Notes under the pieces: generated by a model
What the model was told of the DNA's origin: nothing
Seen by the model: the letters and a program-made list of their open reading frames with translations, nothing else
Databases searched by the model: none
Part shown: positions 7,058-14,421 of the stretch, in pieces
How positions within the stretch are numbered: position 1 is the stretch's first letter
How the letters are laid out: each line of letters starts with the position of its first letter
Translations under genes and position numbers: made by a program
Assembly (NCBI GenBank): GCA_900752275.1
Contig: CAADUS010000122.1
Location: forward strand, 1-15,469
Direction of reading: 5' to 3'
DNA length: 15,469 bases
Source of the DNA: an uncultured Collinsella sp.
GTDB taxonomy: Bacteria > Actinomycetota > Coriobacteriia > Coriobacteriales > Coriobacteriaceae

Positions 7058-8260
7058 TTAGGCCTGGAACCAACGGGCGGTGTTGCGCTCGTCGAGGGCC
7101 TTGAGGGTAGTGGCGGGATCGGCAACCTTCTGCAGGAACATCATGGCTGCGATGACGTACGGCTTGTAGCTGGCCTCCTTGTACATGCCCACGCGGTGCA
7201 TGTCGAAGACGTCGGCGTTAACCTCGCCGTGCTCGCAGGAGACACCGGAGATGTCGGCGGGCAGCGGATGCATAAAGATGGTGTCCTGGCCGTTGGCGGT
7301 CTTCTCCATGAGCTCGGTCGTGGAGCACCAATCCTGATGCGTAGCGTTCTGGGCGAGCAGCTCCTTCTCGAGCGCAGCGATGCCGGCGTCGTCGCCCTCG
7401 GCGTACAGGTTGGTGCGCTTCTCCATGGCGGCAAACGGAGCCCAGCTCTTGGGGATCACGATGTCGGCGCCCTCGAAGGCCTCGGCCATGGTGTTGACCT
7501 GCTTAAAGGTGGTGCCGGACTCGGCGGCATAACCCTTGGCGCGCTCGACGACCTCGGGCATGAGGTCGTAGCCCTCGGGGTGGGCCAGGGTGACGTCCAT
7601 GCCAAAGCGGGGCAGCAGGCTGATCAGCGACTGCGGGCAGGACAGCGGCTTGCCGTAAGAGGGCGAATAGGCCCAGGTAACGGCAACCTTCTTGCCCTTG
7701 AGGTTCTCAAGACCGCCAAACTCGTTGATGAGGTAGAGCATGTCGGCAGAGGACTGCGTCGGGTGATCGGAGTCGGACTGCAGGGAGATGAGCGTGGGAC
7801 GGTGATCCAGAACGCCATCCTCGTAAGCCTGCTGGACAGACTCGGAGACCTCAGCCATGTAGGCGTCGCCCTTGCCAATGTACATGTCGTCGCGGATGCC
7901 GATGACGTCGGCCATGAAGGAGATCATGGTAGCGGTCTCGCGGACGGTCTCGCCGTGAGCGATCTGGGACTTCTTCTCGTCCAGGTCCTGCAGCTCAAGG
8001 CCCAGCAGGTTGGCGGCCTTAGAGAAGGAGAAGCGCGTACGGGTGGAGTTGTCGCGGAACAGGGAGACGGCCAGACCCGAGTCGAAGATCTTGGGAGAGA
8101 CGTTGTTCTCACGCAGCTGGCGCAGGGCGTCGGCGACGATGTAGAGCGCCTTGAGCTCATCGGTGGTCTTATCCCAGGTGTGCAGGAAGTCGCTGCCGTA
8201 CATGCCCTTAAAATCGAGGCCGTTCAGCTGCTCGACGAGCTCGGTAAACTTAGCGTCCAT
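7058..8260 (-). CDS. ygeW: YgeW family catabolic transcarbamylase
   Basis: YgeW is a knotted member of the aspartate/ornithine carbamoyltransferase superfamily, believed to work in the catabolic direction and release carbamoyl phosphate from a carbamoylated intermediate; its natural substrate is not settled. The 400-residue product has the carbamoyl phosphate loop FRDNSTRTRFSF at residues 68-79 (STRTR 72-76), the HPTQ motif at 166-169 and HPLPAD at 331-336. These are all the core residues of the fold, and the length matches the YgeW group rather than the shorter anabolic enzymes. AAAGGA precedes the ATG. It has its own candidate promoter and a structured leader, and a terminator follows it. 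No carbamate kinase, the usual next enzyme, is in the window. Confidence 0.93.
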   Translation of the reverse strand: MDAKFTELVEQLNGLDFKGMYGSDFLHTWDKTTDELKALYIVADALRQLRENNVSPKIFDSGLAVSLFRDNSTRTRFSFSKAANLLGLELQDLDEKKSQIAHGETVRETATMISFMADVIGIRDDMYIGKGDAYMAEVSESVQQAYEDGVLDHRPTLISLQSDSDHPTQSSADMLYLINEFGGLENLKGKKVAVTWAYSPSYGKPLSCPQSLISLLPRFGMDVTLAHPEGYDLMPEVVERAKGYAAESGTTFKQVNTMAEAFEGADIVIPKSWAPFAAMEKRTNLYAEGDDAGIAALEKELLAQNATHQDWCSTTELMEKTANGQDTIFMHPLPADISGVSCEHGEVNADVFDMHRVGMYKEASYKPYVIAAMMFLQKVADPATTLKALDERNTARWFQA

Positions 8261-8305
8261 GGAAATGTCCTTTCGAAAAGATGAAACGATCGCAATGAGT
8301 GGATG

Positions 8306-8343
8306 TGCTCCGGCATGCGCGTGTGGCTAGAACATGCCGAGCA
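8306..8343 (-). promoter_or_regulatory. Stable hairpin in the ygeW 5' leader
   Basis: TGCTCGGCATG pairs with CATGCCGGAGCA: eleven base pairs with one bulged base around a 15-nt loop. It lies about 30 nt after the predicted transcription start and 45 nt before the ygeW ATG. There is no U run directly after it, so transcription termination is unlikely; transcript protection or control of translation is more plausible. Confidence 0.5.
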
Positions 8344-8379
8344 CTATGACGAGGACCCGCCACCGTTGAGGAAGCATGG

Positions 8380-8407
8380 GATATAACGACCGCGGGCCCC
8401 AAGTCAA
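8380..8407 (-). promoter_or_regulatory. Candidate sigma-70 type promoter of ygeW
   Basis: On the minus strand TTGACT (8402-8407) and TATATC (8380-8385) are separated by 16 nt. This predicts a start near 8373 and a leader of about 110 nt. The -35 box lies 8 nt after the hairpin that follows ygeY, so ygeW can be transcribed on its own. Confidence 0.5.
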
Positions 8408-8415
8408 CAGGGGGT

Positions 8416-8440
8416 GCCGGGGACACGAGCGGTCCCCGGC
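8416..8440 (-). terminator. Hairpin after ygeY (U-poor terminator or processing site)
   Basis: A perfect 9-bp GC stem, GCCGGGGAC with GTCCCCGGC, has a 7-nt loop and sits 22 nt after the ygeY stop. The expected U run is missing on the minus strand (ACCCCCTG follows), so it may end transcripts only partly or mark a processed 3' end. Confidence 0.45.
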
Positions 8441-8462
8441 TCAACAAAATCGAGGAATGGGA

Positions 8463-9848
8463 CTAATCGATCTTGTTGTTGGTCAGACCGGCGCGGAACA
8501 CGGTGGCGTCGCCATCGGCCTTGCTCGGATCGTAGAGGTTCAGGGCAGCCACGTACATGGCGGCAGCGGTGACCAGGTCGTCCTTGTAGGTGACCTCGTT
8601 GGGGGCGTGAGCCTGAGACTCGGCACCCGGGCCAAAGCCCACGCAGGGGATGCCATAGCGACCCTGGATGGAGACGCAGTTCGTGGAGAAGGTCCACTTG
8701 TCGCACAGCGGACGACCGGTACGCTTGTCCATGCTGGGCTCGCAGCCGATGCGCTCGTCACCGAACATAGCCTTGTGGGCGTCGACGAGAGCCTTGACGT
8801 GCGGAGCGGTCTCCTTGTTGATCCACGTGGGGAAGTAAGCCTCGGTCTCGTAGACCTCGCCGGTCCAGGACGGACGGTCGTACATGTACATGGAGACCTT
8901 CACGTCGTCGCCATACTTCTTGGCGGCCGGCAGGTTGCGGATCTCGTCCAGGCAGGACTCCCAGGTCTCGCCAGCGGTCATGCGACGGTCGATGGAGATG
9001 GCGCAGGAGTCGGCCACGGCACAACGGCTGGGGCTGGTGTAGAAGATCTGGCTGACGGTGCAGGTGCCGCGACCCAGGAAACGGGCATCCTCGTAGTGCT
9101 CGGGGTTGTACTTGGGGTCGAGCATCTTGACGAGACCCTTGATGTCGGTCGACTCGTCGCAGCCGTTGTTGTTGAGGGCGCGGACGTCGGCGATGATGTC
9201 GGCCATCTTGTAGATGGCTTTGTCGCCGCGGTCGGGAGCGGAGCCGTGGCAGGAGGTGCCGTGAACGTCGACGCGGATCTCCATGCGGCCGCGGTGACCG
9301 CGATAGATGCCGCCGTCGGTGGGCTCGGTGGAAATGACGAACTCGGGCTTAATGCCGTCCTTGTTGTAAATGTACTGCCAGCACATGCCGTCGCAGTCCT
9401 CTTCCTGGACGGTGCCGACGACCATGATCTTGTAGCCCTCGGGGATGAGGCCCATGTCCTTCATCATCTTGGCAGCATAGGTAGCGGAAGCCATGCCGCC
9501 CTCCTGGTCGGAGCCGCCGCGGCCGTAGATGATCTCGTCGGTCTCGTAGCCCTCATAGGGATCGGCATCCCAGTTCTCGATGTTGCCAATGCCAACGGTG
9601 TCGATGTGGGAGTCGATGGCGATGATCTTGTCACCCTCGCCCATAAAGCCCATGACGTTGCCCAGGCCGTCGACCTTGACCTCGTCATAGCCAAGGCTCT
9701 CCATCTCGGCCTTGATGCAGGCGACGACCTCACCCTCCTCGCAGGACTCAGAGGGATGGGAGATCATAGCGCGCAGGAAGCGAGTCATATCAGCACGGTG
9801 GGACTCAGCCGCAGCCTTAATTGCATCAAAATCGAGTTCTTTAGTCAT
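8463..9848 (-). CDS. ygeY: YgeY family M20 metallohydrolase (peptidase/deacylase)
   Basis: M20 enzymes are two-zinc hydrolases that cleave amide bonds of peptides, acylated amino acids and carbamoyl amino acids; YgeY is an uncharacterised-substrate member tied to purine breakdown. The 461-residue product keeps the catalytic set: H81 and D83 in DSHIDTV, the bridging D114 in GRGGSDQEGG, the general base E149 with E150 in VQEEDCDG, E175 in STEPTDG and H414 in SQAHAPNE. The start is ATG at 9846-9848 with AAAGG 9 nt upstream; an in-frame TTG three codons earlier would sit directly on that site and is unlikely. It lies downstream of ygeX across a 239-nt structured gap. Confidence 0.93.
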   Translation of the reverse strand: MTKELDFDAIKAAAESHRADMTRFLRAMISHPSESCEEGEVVACIKAEMESLGYDEVKVDGLGNVMGFMGEGDKIIAIDSHIDTVGIGNIENWDADPYEGYETDEIIYGRGGSDQEGGMASATYAAKMMKDMGLIPEGYKIMVVGTVQEEDCDGMCWQYIYNKDGIKPEFVISTEPTDGGIYRGHRGRMEIRVDVHGTSCHGSAPDRGDKAIYKMADIIADVRALNNNGCDESTDIKGLVKMLDPKYNPEHYEDARFLGRGTCTVSQIFYTSPSRCAVADSCAISIDRRMTAGETWESCLDEIRNLPAAKKYGDDVKVSMYMYDRPSWTGEVYETEAYFPTWINKETAPHVKALVDAHKAMFGDERIGCEPSMDKRTGRPLCDKWTFSTNCVSIQGRYGIPCVGFGPGAESQAHAPNEVTYKDDLVTAAAMYVAALNLYDPSKADGDATVFRAGLTNNKID

Positions 9849-9961
9849 AACAGTCAACCTTTCTACAAGGGTTTACCTACAGGTGGATTTCTTTCAGATA
9901 GATCACTTGTGCCAAGCAGCGTGAGGTCGAGTACCCGGCAAGCAAGTAAACGTAGGAGGCG

Positions 9962-10065
9962 GACGGAGGACTTTGCTCCGTCGCGAGTTCCGCACGAGCC
10001 GGAGAGCACTTAATGTGCTCTCCGTGCGAGCAGGACTATTCGAGCAGGGAGCAAACATATGCTCC
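9962..10065 (-). other. Three tandem hairpins between ygeX and ygeY
   Basis: Within the 239-nt gap are three hairpins, all with GGAG/CTCC arms. They are GACGGAG-7-CTCCGTC (9962-9982); a 14-bp two-part stem CGCAC + GGAGAGCAC with a 5-nt loop (9991-10028); and GGAGCA-6-TGCTCC (10048-10065). A 12-nt perfect palindrome CCTGCTAGCAGG (10084-10095) covers the ygeX stop codon. None has a following U run on either strand. An mRNA-processing or differential-stability region is the simplest reading; a structured non-coding RNA is possible. The stretch from 9849 to 9961 holds nothing else I can name. Confidence 0.5.
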
Positions 10066-10087
10066 GCCGCCCGGACAGGTCATCCTG

Positions 10088-11302
10088 CTAGCAGGTCGGA
10101 TACTCGCCCTCCCAGACGATGCGACGGTACTGATCCGGATCGGTGTCACCTTCCGTGGAGAAGCAGAGCACGGAGCTCGTCTTGTCCAGGCCGATGAGCT
10201 CCTTGAGCTCGGCGTACTCGGGGTCGAGCATGAGGGTCTCGACCAGACCGGTGGTCACAGCGCCGGACTCGCCGGAAATGACGCGCGGGTCGCCCTTCTC
10301 GGGAGCGCCCAGGGTGCGCATGCCGCGAGCGGTGACCCAGTCGGGGCAGGACACGAAAGCGGTGGCGTGATTGCGCAGGATATCCCAGCCCAGAATGTTG
10401 GGCTCGCCGCAGCACAGGCCGGCCATGATGGAAGGCATGTCGCCGTCCACAATGCGCGGATCGCCATCGCCGGCGGCAGCGCCCTTGTACAGACAGGCGG
10501 CAGGCGCGCACTCGACCACGACGAAGGTGGGCGGGTTATCGGGATACAGGTTGGTAAAGTAGCCCACCACGGCGCCGGCCAGCGAGCCCACGCCAGCCTG
10601 GACAAAGACGTGCGTCGGGCGGTTGATGGCCATCTCGCGCAGCTGCTCGGCAGCCTCGGAAGCCATGGTGCCGTAGCCCTCCATGATCCAAGACGGGATC
10701 TTCTCGTAGCCCTCCCAGGCGGTGTCCTGAACGATAACGCCGCGCTCGCAGGCGTCGGCCTCGGAGGCGGCCATGCGCACGCACTCGTCGTAGTTGACCT
10801 CTTCGATGGTCACCGTGGCGCCCTCGGCGGCGATGTTATCAAAGCGGGGCTTGGTGGAACCCTTGGGCATGTGCACGACGGCCTTCTGACCCAGCTTGTT
10901 GGCAGCCCATGCCACGCCGCGGCCATGGTTGCCGTCGGTGGCGGTAAAGAAGGTGGCCTGGCCAAAGTCCTTGGCAAGCTGATCGGAGGTCAGGTAATCG
11001 AAGGTGCAGTCGGCAACGTCCTTGCCGGTCTCGTCGGCAATGTAGTTGGCCATGGCAAACGAACCGCCCAGGACCTTAAAGGCGTTGAGGCCAAAGCGAT
11101 AGCTCTCGTCCTTGACGCACAGGTTGGAAAGGCCCAGGCGCGCAGCCTGGCCATCCAGGCGGGCAAGCGGAGTGACGGTGTACTGGGGGAACGACTGGTG
11201 GAAGGCACGGGCCTTCTTCACGTGGTCGAGGCTCATGATTCCCAAGTGCTTGTCATCGCTCTTGGGCATCGTGTTGCCCGCCCACTGGATCTTATCGGCC
11301 AT
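10088..11302 (-). CDS. ygeX: 2,3-diaminopropionate ammonia-lyase (PLP-dependent)
   Basis: YgeX/DpaL is a fold-type II pyridoxal phosphate enzyme that converts 2,3-diaminopropionate to pyruvate and two ammonia molecules. The 404-residue product carries the cofactor lysine K76 in RFGLNAFKVLGGS, the substrate-side motif TDGNHGRGVAWAA beginning at 122 (D123), a glycine-rich phosphate loop QAGVGSLAGA and the C-terminal CFSTEGDTDP. Length and motifs match the DpaL family rather than threonine dehydratase. TTAAGGAG lies before the ATG. It is the first gene of the minus-strand cluster and is divergent from the PAS-HTH regulator, the normal sign of local control. In urate-degrading gut bacteria this enzyme is a marker of the purine pathway (also called dpaL). 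Confidence 0.95.
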   Translation of the reverse strand: MADKIQWAGNTMPKSDDKHLGIMSLDHVKKARAFHQSFPQYTVTPLARLDGQAARLGLSNLCVKDESYRFGLNAFKVLGGSFAMANYIADETGKDVADCTFDYLTSDQLAKDFGQATFFTATDGNHGRGVAWAANKLGQKAVVHMPKGSTKPRFDNIAAEGATVTIEEVNYDECVRMAASEADACERGVIVQDTAWEGYEKIPSWIMEGYGTMASEAAEQLREMAINRPTHVFVQAGVGSLAGAVVGYFTNLYPDNPPTFVVVECAPAACLYKGAAAGDGDPRIVDGDMPSIMAGLCCGEPNILGWDILRNHATAFVSCPDWVTARGMRTLGAPEKGDPRVISGESGAVTTGLVETLMLDPEYAELKELIGLDKTSSVLCFSTEGDTDPDQYRRIVWEGEYPTC

Positions 11303-11394
11303 ACGGTGAACTCCTTAAGTCCTCTCTTGCCGGCCCCCGCATACGCGTTTCAGCCCATTCCCATTCATGCGACTGAACTTTTATGTGGATGCCA

Positions 11395-11409
11395 AACAAA
11401 AAGTTTGTT
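11395..11409. promoter_or_regulatory. Candidate operator, inverted repeat 1
   Basis: AACAAA-AAG-TTTGTT is a perfect 6-bp inverted repeat with a 3-nt spacer in the 277-nt gap between ygeX and the regulator gene. A second near-copy lies 51 bp away, centre to centre, close to five helical turns. Both are likely sites for a dimeric HTH protein, most simply the adjacent regulator. The remainder of the gap is AT-rich, and I could not fix a promoter in either direction. Confidence 0.5.
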
Positions 11410-11445
11410 AGCACTGTTCTATCACACTTTTTGATTGGAAAACCT

Positions 11446-11460
11446 AACAAATTGTTTGAT
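11446..11460. promoter_or_regulatory. Candidate operator, inverted repeat 2
   Basis: AACAAA-TTG-TTTGAT differs from the first site by one base in the arms. A third half-site, AACAAATTT at 11557-11565, lies just before the ribosome site of the regulator and could serve in its autoregulation. Confidence 0.45.
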
Positions 11461-11579
11461 GCCGTATTCGGTATGTTTTCGCCGACGAACGGTTGCATAA
11501 CGCAGCGACACTTTCGTTATTTGCGAACAGATGTGGTTTATGGCAAAGTGTGCCCAAACAAATTTTTAGGAAGGCACCC

Positions 11580-12233
11580 ATGACCCCCGCACAGATTGAG
11601 TTTTACAAGCGTCTTGCACACAGTCTGGCGCTCCAATTTGGTCCCAACTGCGAAATCGTCGTCCACGATCTGGAGACCGAGGACATGGACCACTCTATCG
11701 TGGTGATCGAAAACGGCCACGTCAGCGGACGCAAACTGGGCGACGGCCCCAGTCATATCGTGCTCGAGTCCATGCACGAGGATGCCGCCGAGGTCCACGA
11801 CCGCGCGCCGTACCTCACCAAGACCGCCGATGGCAAGCTTCTCAAATCGTCGACCATCTTCATTCGCGATGACGACGGCAACCCCGTTGGCATTATGGGC
11901 ATTAACTTTGACATCACGCTCATGAAGGCGTTTGAGCGTTCGCTCGACGCGCTCACCGGCACAGGCGACAAGGGATACACCGAGCCCGAGCCCATCACCA
12001 AAAACATCGGCGACCTGCTCGAAGATCTGCTGCGCGAGTGCGAGCAGTACGTGGGCAAGCCCGCCGCCCTCATGACCAAGGACGAGCGCATTCGCGCTAT
12101 CGGATACCTCGACCGCCGCGGCGCCTTCCTTATCTCCAAATCGAGCGAGCGCGCCTGCGAGTTCTTTGGCATCTCCAAGTACAGCTTCTACAGCTACCTC
12201 AACGAGGCCAAGGCAGAGGCTGACGACAAGTAA
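11580..12233 (+). CDS. YheO/DauR-type transcriptional regulator (PAS-like domain plus HTH)
   Basis: This family joins an N-terminal YheO-like PAS domain (here about residues 5-120, with GPNCEIVVHDLE and GIMGINFDIT) to a C-terminal HTH_22 DNA-binding domain (about 155-212, with DRRGAFLISKSSERACEFFGISK split over two helices). DauR, the best-known member, represses D-arginine catabolism. The 217-residue form starting at the ATG with AGGAAGG upstream is chosen; the frame is open 29 codons further but that extension is not family-like. It is divergent from ygeX and next to two inverted repeats, so it likely senses a pathway metabolite and controls the cluster. The E. coli cluster uses a different regulator type. 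A 6-bp hairpin without a U run (12240-12263) follows the stop. Confidence 0.88.
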   Translation: MTPAQIEFYKRLAHSLALQFGPNCEIVVHDLETEDMDHSIVVIENGHVSGRKLGDGPSHIVLESMHEDAAEVHDRAPYLTKTADGKLLKSSTIFIRDDDGNPVGIMGINFDITLMKAFERSLDALTGTGDKGYTEPEPITKNIGDLLEDLLRECEQYVGKPAALMTKDERIRAIGYLDRRGAFLISKSSERACEFFGISKYSFYSYLNEAKAEADDK

Positions 12234-12312
12234 ACGACCCGCCTGAACCATTCTCCCCAGGCGCGAGTTCTGGGATGCGCGAATCCGGGCATCGGTGACA
12301 AGGCAAGTTCCA

Positions 12313-12318
12313 TATAAT
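12313..12318 (+). promoter_or_regulatory. Candidate -10 element of the membrane protein gene
   Basis: A perfect TATAAT lies 35 nt before the ATG at 12353. No good -35 is found 16-18 nt upstream, so the promoter may be weak or need an activator. Confidence 0.4.
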
Positions 12319-12352
12319 CGAAGGGTCAGACAGTTCGAAAGGATGGGACAAG

Positions 12353-13030
12353 ATGAGGTCGAGCAACGCATCGCGCAGTGGCCACGGAGGCACCGCGCCT
12401 ACCGCCAGGCATGCGAAACACGCGTTTGACGAGGGCGAAGAGGGCCTTTTTGCGCTGAGCCTCGACGACGTGATGAGCGACCGCTCCTGGACAGCCGACG
12501 AGCTTATGGGCGACGGAACCCATTCGGCAGGCGATCCTTCCGAGACGGCGGCGTTTCTCGCTGCTGCGCAACGCGTTGCGCCCAAACCGCCTGTTGCAGA
12601 TCTCGACGACTTTACGACCCGTCAGCTTACCTTCGATTCCTGGGCTGATGCCGATCCGGACGAAACATCTGCCGGCGCGCCGACGCTCGATGAGCCGGTA
12701 AATCCGCTTGTCGCCGCGTCCGCTTTCGAATACGAGCCGGACAGCAATGCGGAAGCTATACCCACATCCTCATACACCGATAGTGACGATTATTATGGCG
12801 ACTACTACGCCGAGGAAGAGCCGCCGCACTTTTCGGATTTCAATCCAGTAGCAAAGATTATCTTTATAGCGATCGTCGTAGTGCTGCTTGGCGTCATTGC
12901 ATTTGAGGGATTTCAGCTGTTCCGCAGCCCCGTCGAGTCCGAATCGGCAACGCAGCAAAAAAAGAGCGAGAGCAACGACTACCTTGACATCAACAGCCTC
13001 AAGGGCGACCCCAACAACGGGGACGAGTAG
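12353..13030 (+). CDS. Hypothetical acidic single-pass membrane protein
   Basis: I do not recognise this protein. Of 225 residues, the first 165 are low in complexity and strongly acidic (many D, E, S, T, A and P), with a tyrosine/aspartate-rich patch at about 141-153 (YTDSDDYYGDYY). One clear membrane segment follows at about 166-189 (VAKIIFIAIVVVLLG...), and then a short charged tail of 36 residues. There is no signal peptide at the N-terminus. A lysine at 168 lies at the start of the membrane segment and an arginine at 191 after it. The topology is probably a large cytoplasmic acidic part with a short outer tail, but the reverse cannot be excluded. AAAGGA precedes the ATG. It converges on the ATPase gene with only 35 nt between them. 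Confidence 0.7.
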   Translation: MRSSNASRSGHGGTAPTARHAKHAFDEGEEGLFALSLDDVMSDRSWTADELMGDGTHSAGDPSETAAFLAAAQRVAPKPPVADLDDFTTRQLTFDSWADADPDETSAGAPTLDEPVNPLVAASAFEYEPDSNAEAIPTSSYTDSDDYYGDYYAEEEPPHFSDFNPVAKIIFIAIVVVLLGVIAFEGFQLFRSPVESESATQQKKSESNDYLDINSLKGDPNNGDE

Positions 13031-13065
13031 CGAGGGCTGAGGGCGACCACATAGTCAGCGGTGCG

Positions 13066-14388
13066 CTACGGCTCCAAGAGCCCTGCCATAAAGACAGGCA
13101 GATACAGCACGTCTCCATCGCGATGCAAATTGCATTCCGCAAGCACCAGGGCGCGGTCGATGCCGTAGCCCTTCGTCGCAAGCGCGTTGTCGAGCGCCGC
13201 ATGGGACTTAAAGCTCTTGCCCGACTTGACCTCGATGGCAAGAACCTCCCCATCGAGCGTCTCCTCCACAAAATCGAGCTCGCCGACCTTTTTAGACGTA
13301 AAGTAGCGCAATCTGAATCCGTGGGCTTTGAGCTCTTGCGCGACAAAGCCCTCGAATGCCGCCCCCATATTCATGCCAAAGGGGCCTTCTGCCTCTCCAT
13401 CAAATACCCCTTGGGCGACCCTTTTGGAATACGACGACATGAGCATTCCGGTGTCCAAGTAAAACAGCTTGAACAGATTTCGTTGCTCCCCCAATAAAAG
13501 GGGTGCCACGGGCGCCGTTACGTTATACACGGGAAGCGCGACGCCCGCCTCCGATAACCAGAGAAAATGATCTGTCACCTGCGAAAAACGCTTAACACCG
13601 CTAATCGACGACAGTTTGAATCGCTTGTTTTTTGAACCGGCCTCGCTAGGAATTAAATCGTAGATATCGCGAATATCCAGACGCAGCTCGGGCGGAGCGT
13701 ACTTTGCGATGTCATCGCGATACAGGGCGTGAAGATCGCGGTGGATGTTTCGAACCTCGTCGACATTGCGCGTCGCCAAGAAGGAATTGACCGCGTCGGG
13801 CATGCCTCCCACCACCACATACTGATGGAACAGGTCGAGCAGGCGGTCGTATAGATAGTCGGGAAGCTCCCCCTCATCCTTTAGACAGCCCCTGAGCATG
13901 TCAAACACGCTGGCACCAACGCCATTTGCCCAGCAAAACTCCTCAAAGTCGAGCGGGTACATCTGGACCTGCTCGACATACCCCACTGGCAGGGAATCGA
14001 TGCCCTCGAGCTCAACGCCAAGGAGCGATCCGGTAAGGATGTATCGAAAGTCGCCGCGCTGGACCAGGTATTTGACAAACGTCACTACGTTGGGGCATCG
14101 CTGCACCTCGTCGATAACCACGACGGTCTTGTTCGCAACCATCGGCTGCGTCGCAGCGATAGACATGCGCATAAGCAGGTCGTCCGCACTTTTCGCCGCC
14201 AAAAACGAATCGCGCACGGACGCGTCGGCGATAAGGTCGAACGTCACGACATTTTCGAACGATTCGTTTGCAAAGACGTTGACCAAATATGACTTTCCTA
14301 CCTGTCGGGCGCCCTTGACCAAAAGAGCCTTGTTAGGCGACGAGGCAAGCCAAGATTCAAACTGTGCTTTCGCTTTTCTCTGCAGCAT
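13066..14388 (-). CDS. AAA family ATPase with DUF4143 and nuclease-like C-terminus
   Basis: The 440-residue product has an AAA_14-type ATPase domain with Walker A GARQVGKS at 26-33, Walker B VVVIDEVQRC ending near 98 (D93, E94) and a sensor-like YILTGS at 116-121. A DUF4143 domain follows at about 180-390. The end resembles a PD-(D/E)xK nuclease core: D372 in GELDFV, and E386 and K388 in LAIEVKSGK. Proteins of this build are common in bacteria and archaea, often in many copies per genome. Their role is unproven, and links to DNA processing, mobile DNA or toxin-like functions are guesses. The ATG with AAGGGG upstream is preferred over an in-frame GTG 11 codons earlier. A short hairpin (14407-14421) and four 33-bp-spaced motifs lie just upstream. 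Confidence 0.88.
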   Translation of the reverse strand: MLQRKAKAQFESWLASSPNKALLVKGARQVGKSYLVNVFANESFENVVTFDLIADASVRDSFLAAKSADDLLMRMSIAATQPMVANKTVVVIDEVQRCPNVVTFVKYLVQRGDFRYILTGSLLGVELEGIDSLPVGYVEQVQMYPLDFEEFCWANGVGASVFDMLRGCLKDEGELPDYLYDRLLDLFHQYVVVGGMPDAVNSFLATRNVDEVRNIHRDLHALYRDDIAKYAPPELRLDIRDIYDLIPSEAGSKNKRFKLSSISGVKRFSQVTDHFLWLSEAGVALPVYNVTAPVAPLLLGEQRNLFKLFYLDTGMLMSSYSKRVAQGVFDGEAEGPFGMNMGAAFEGFVAQELKAHGFRLRYFTSKKVGELDFVEETLDGEVLAIEVKSGKSFKSHAALDNALATKGYGIDRALVLAECNLHRDGDVLYLPVFMAGLLEP

Positions 14389-14421
14389 AAGCGTACCCCT
14401 TATTACGTGCTGTTTTAGCAC

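Noticed and set aside
6293..8284. Very long plus-strand open frame opposite mocA and ygeW
   Set aside because: It is antisense to two proteins with full catalytic motifs; its product is repetitive and has no motif, as expected from GC-rich codon bias on the other strand. The same holds for the long plus-strand frames over 8376-10013 and 10013-11434.
9846..9857. TTG start for ygeY three codons upstream
   Set aside because: The AAAGG ribosome site would abut that codon; the ATG at 9846-9848 has proper spacing and gives the usual N-terminus.
4914..11302. In-frame UGA selenocysteine codon in the cluster genes
   Set aside because: All listed genes are complete without read-through, and none ends early at a TGA before a conserved motif; selenium in this system is in the cofactor, not in these proteins.
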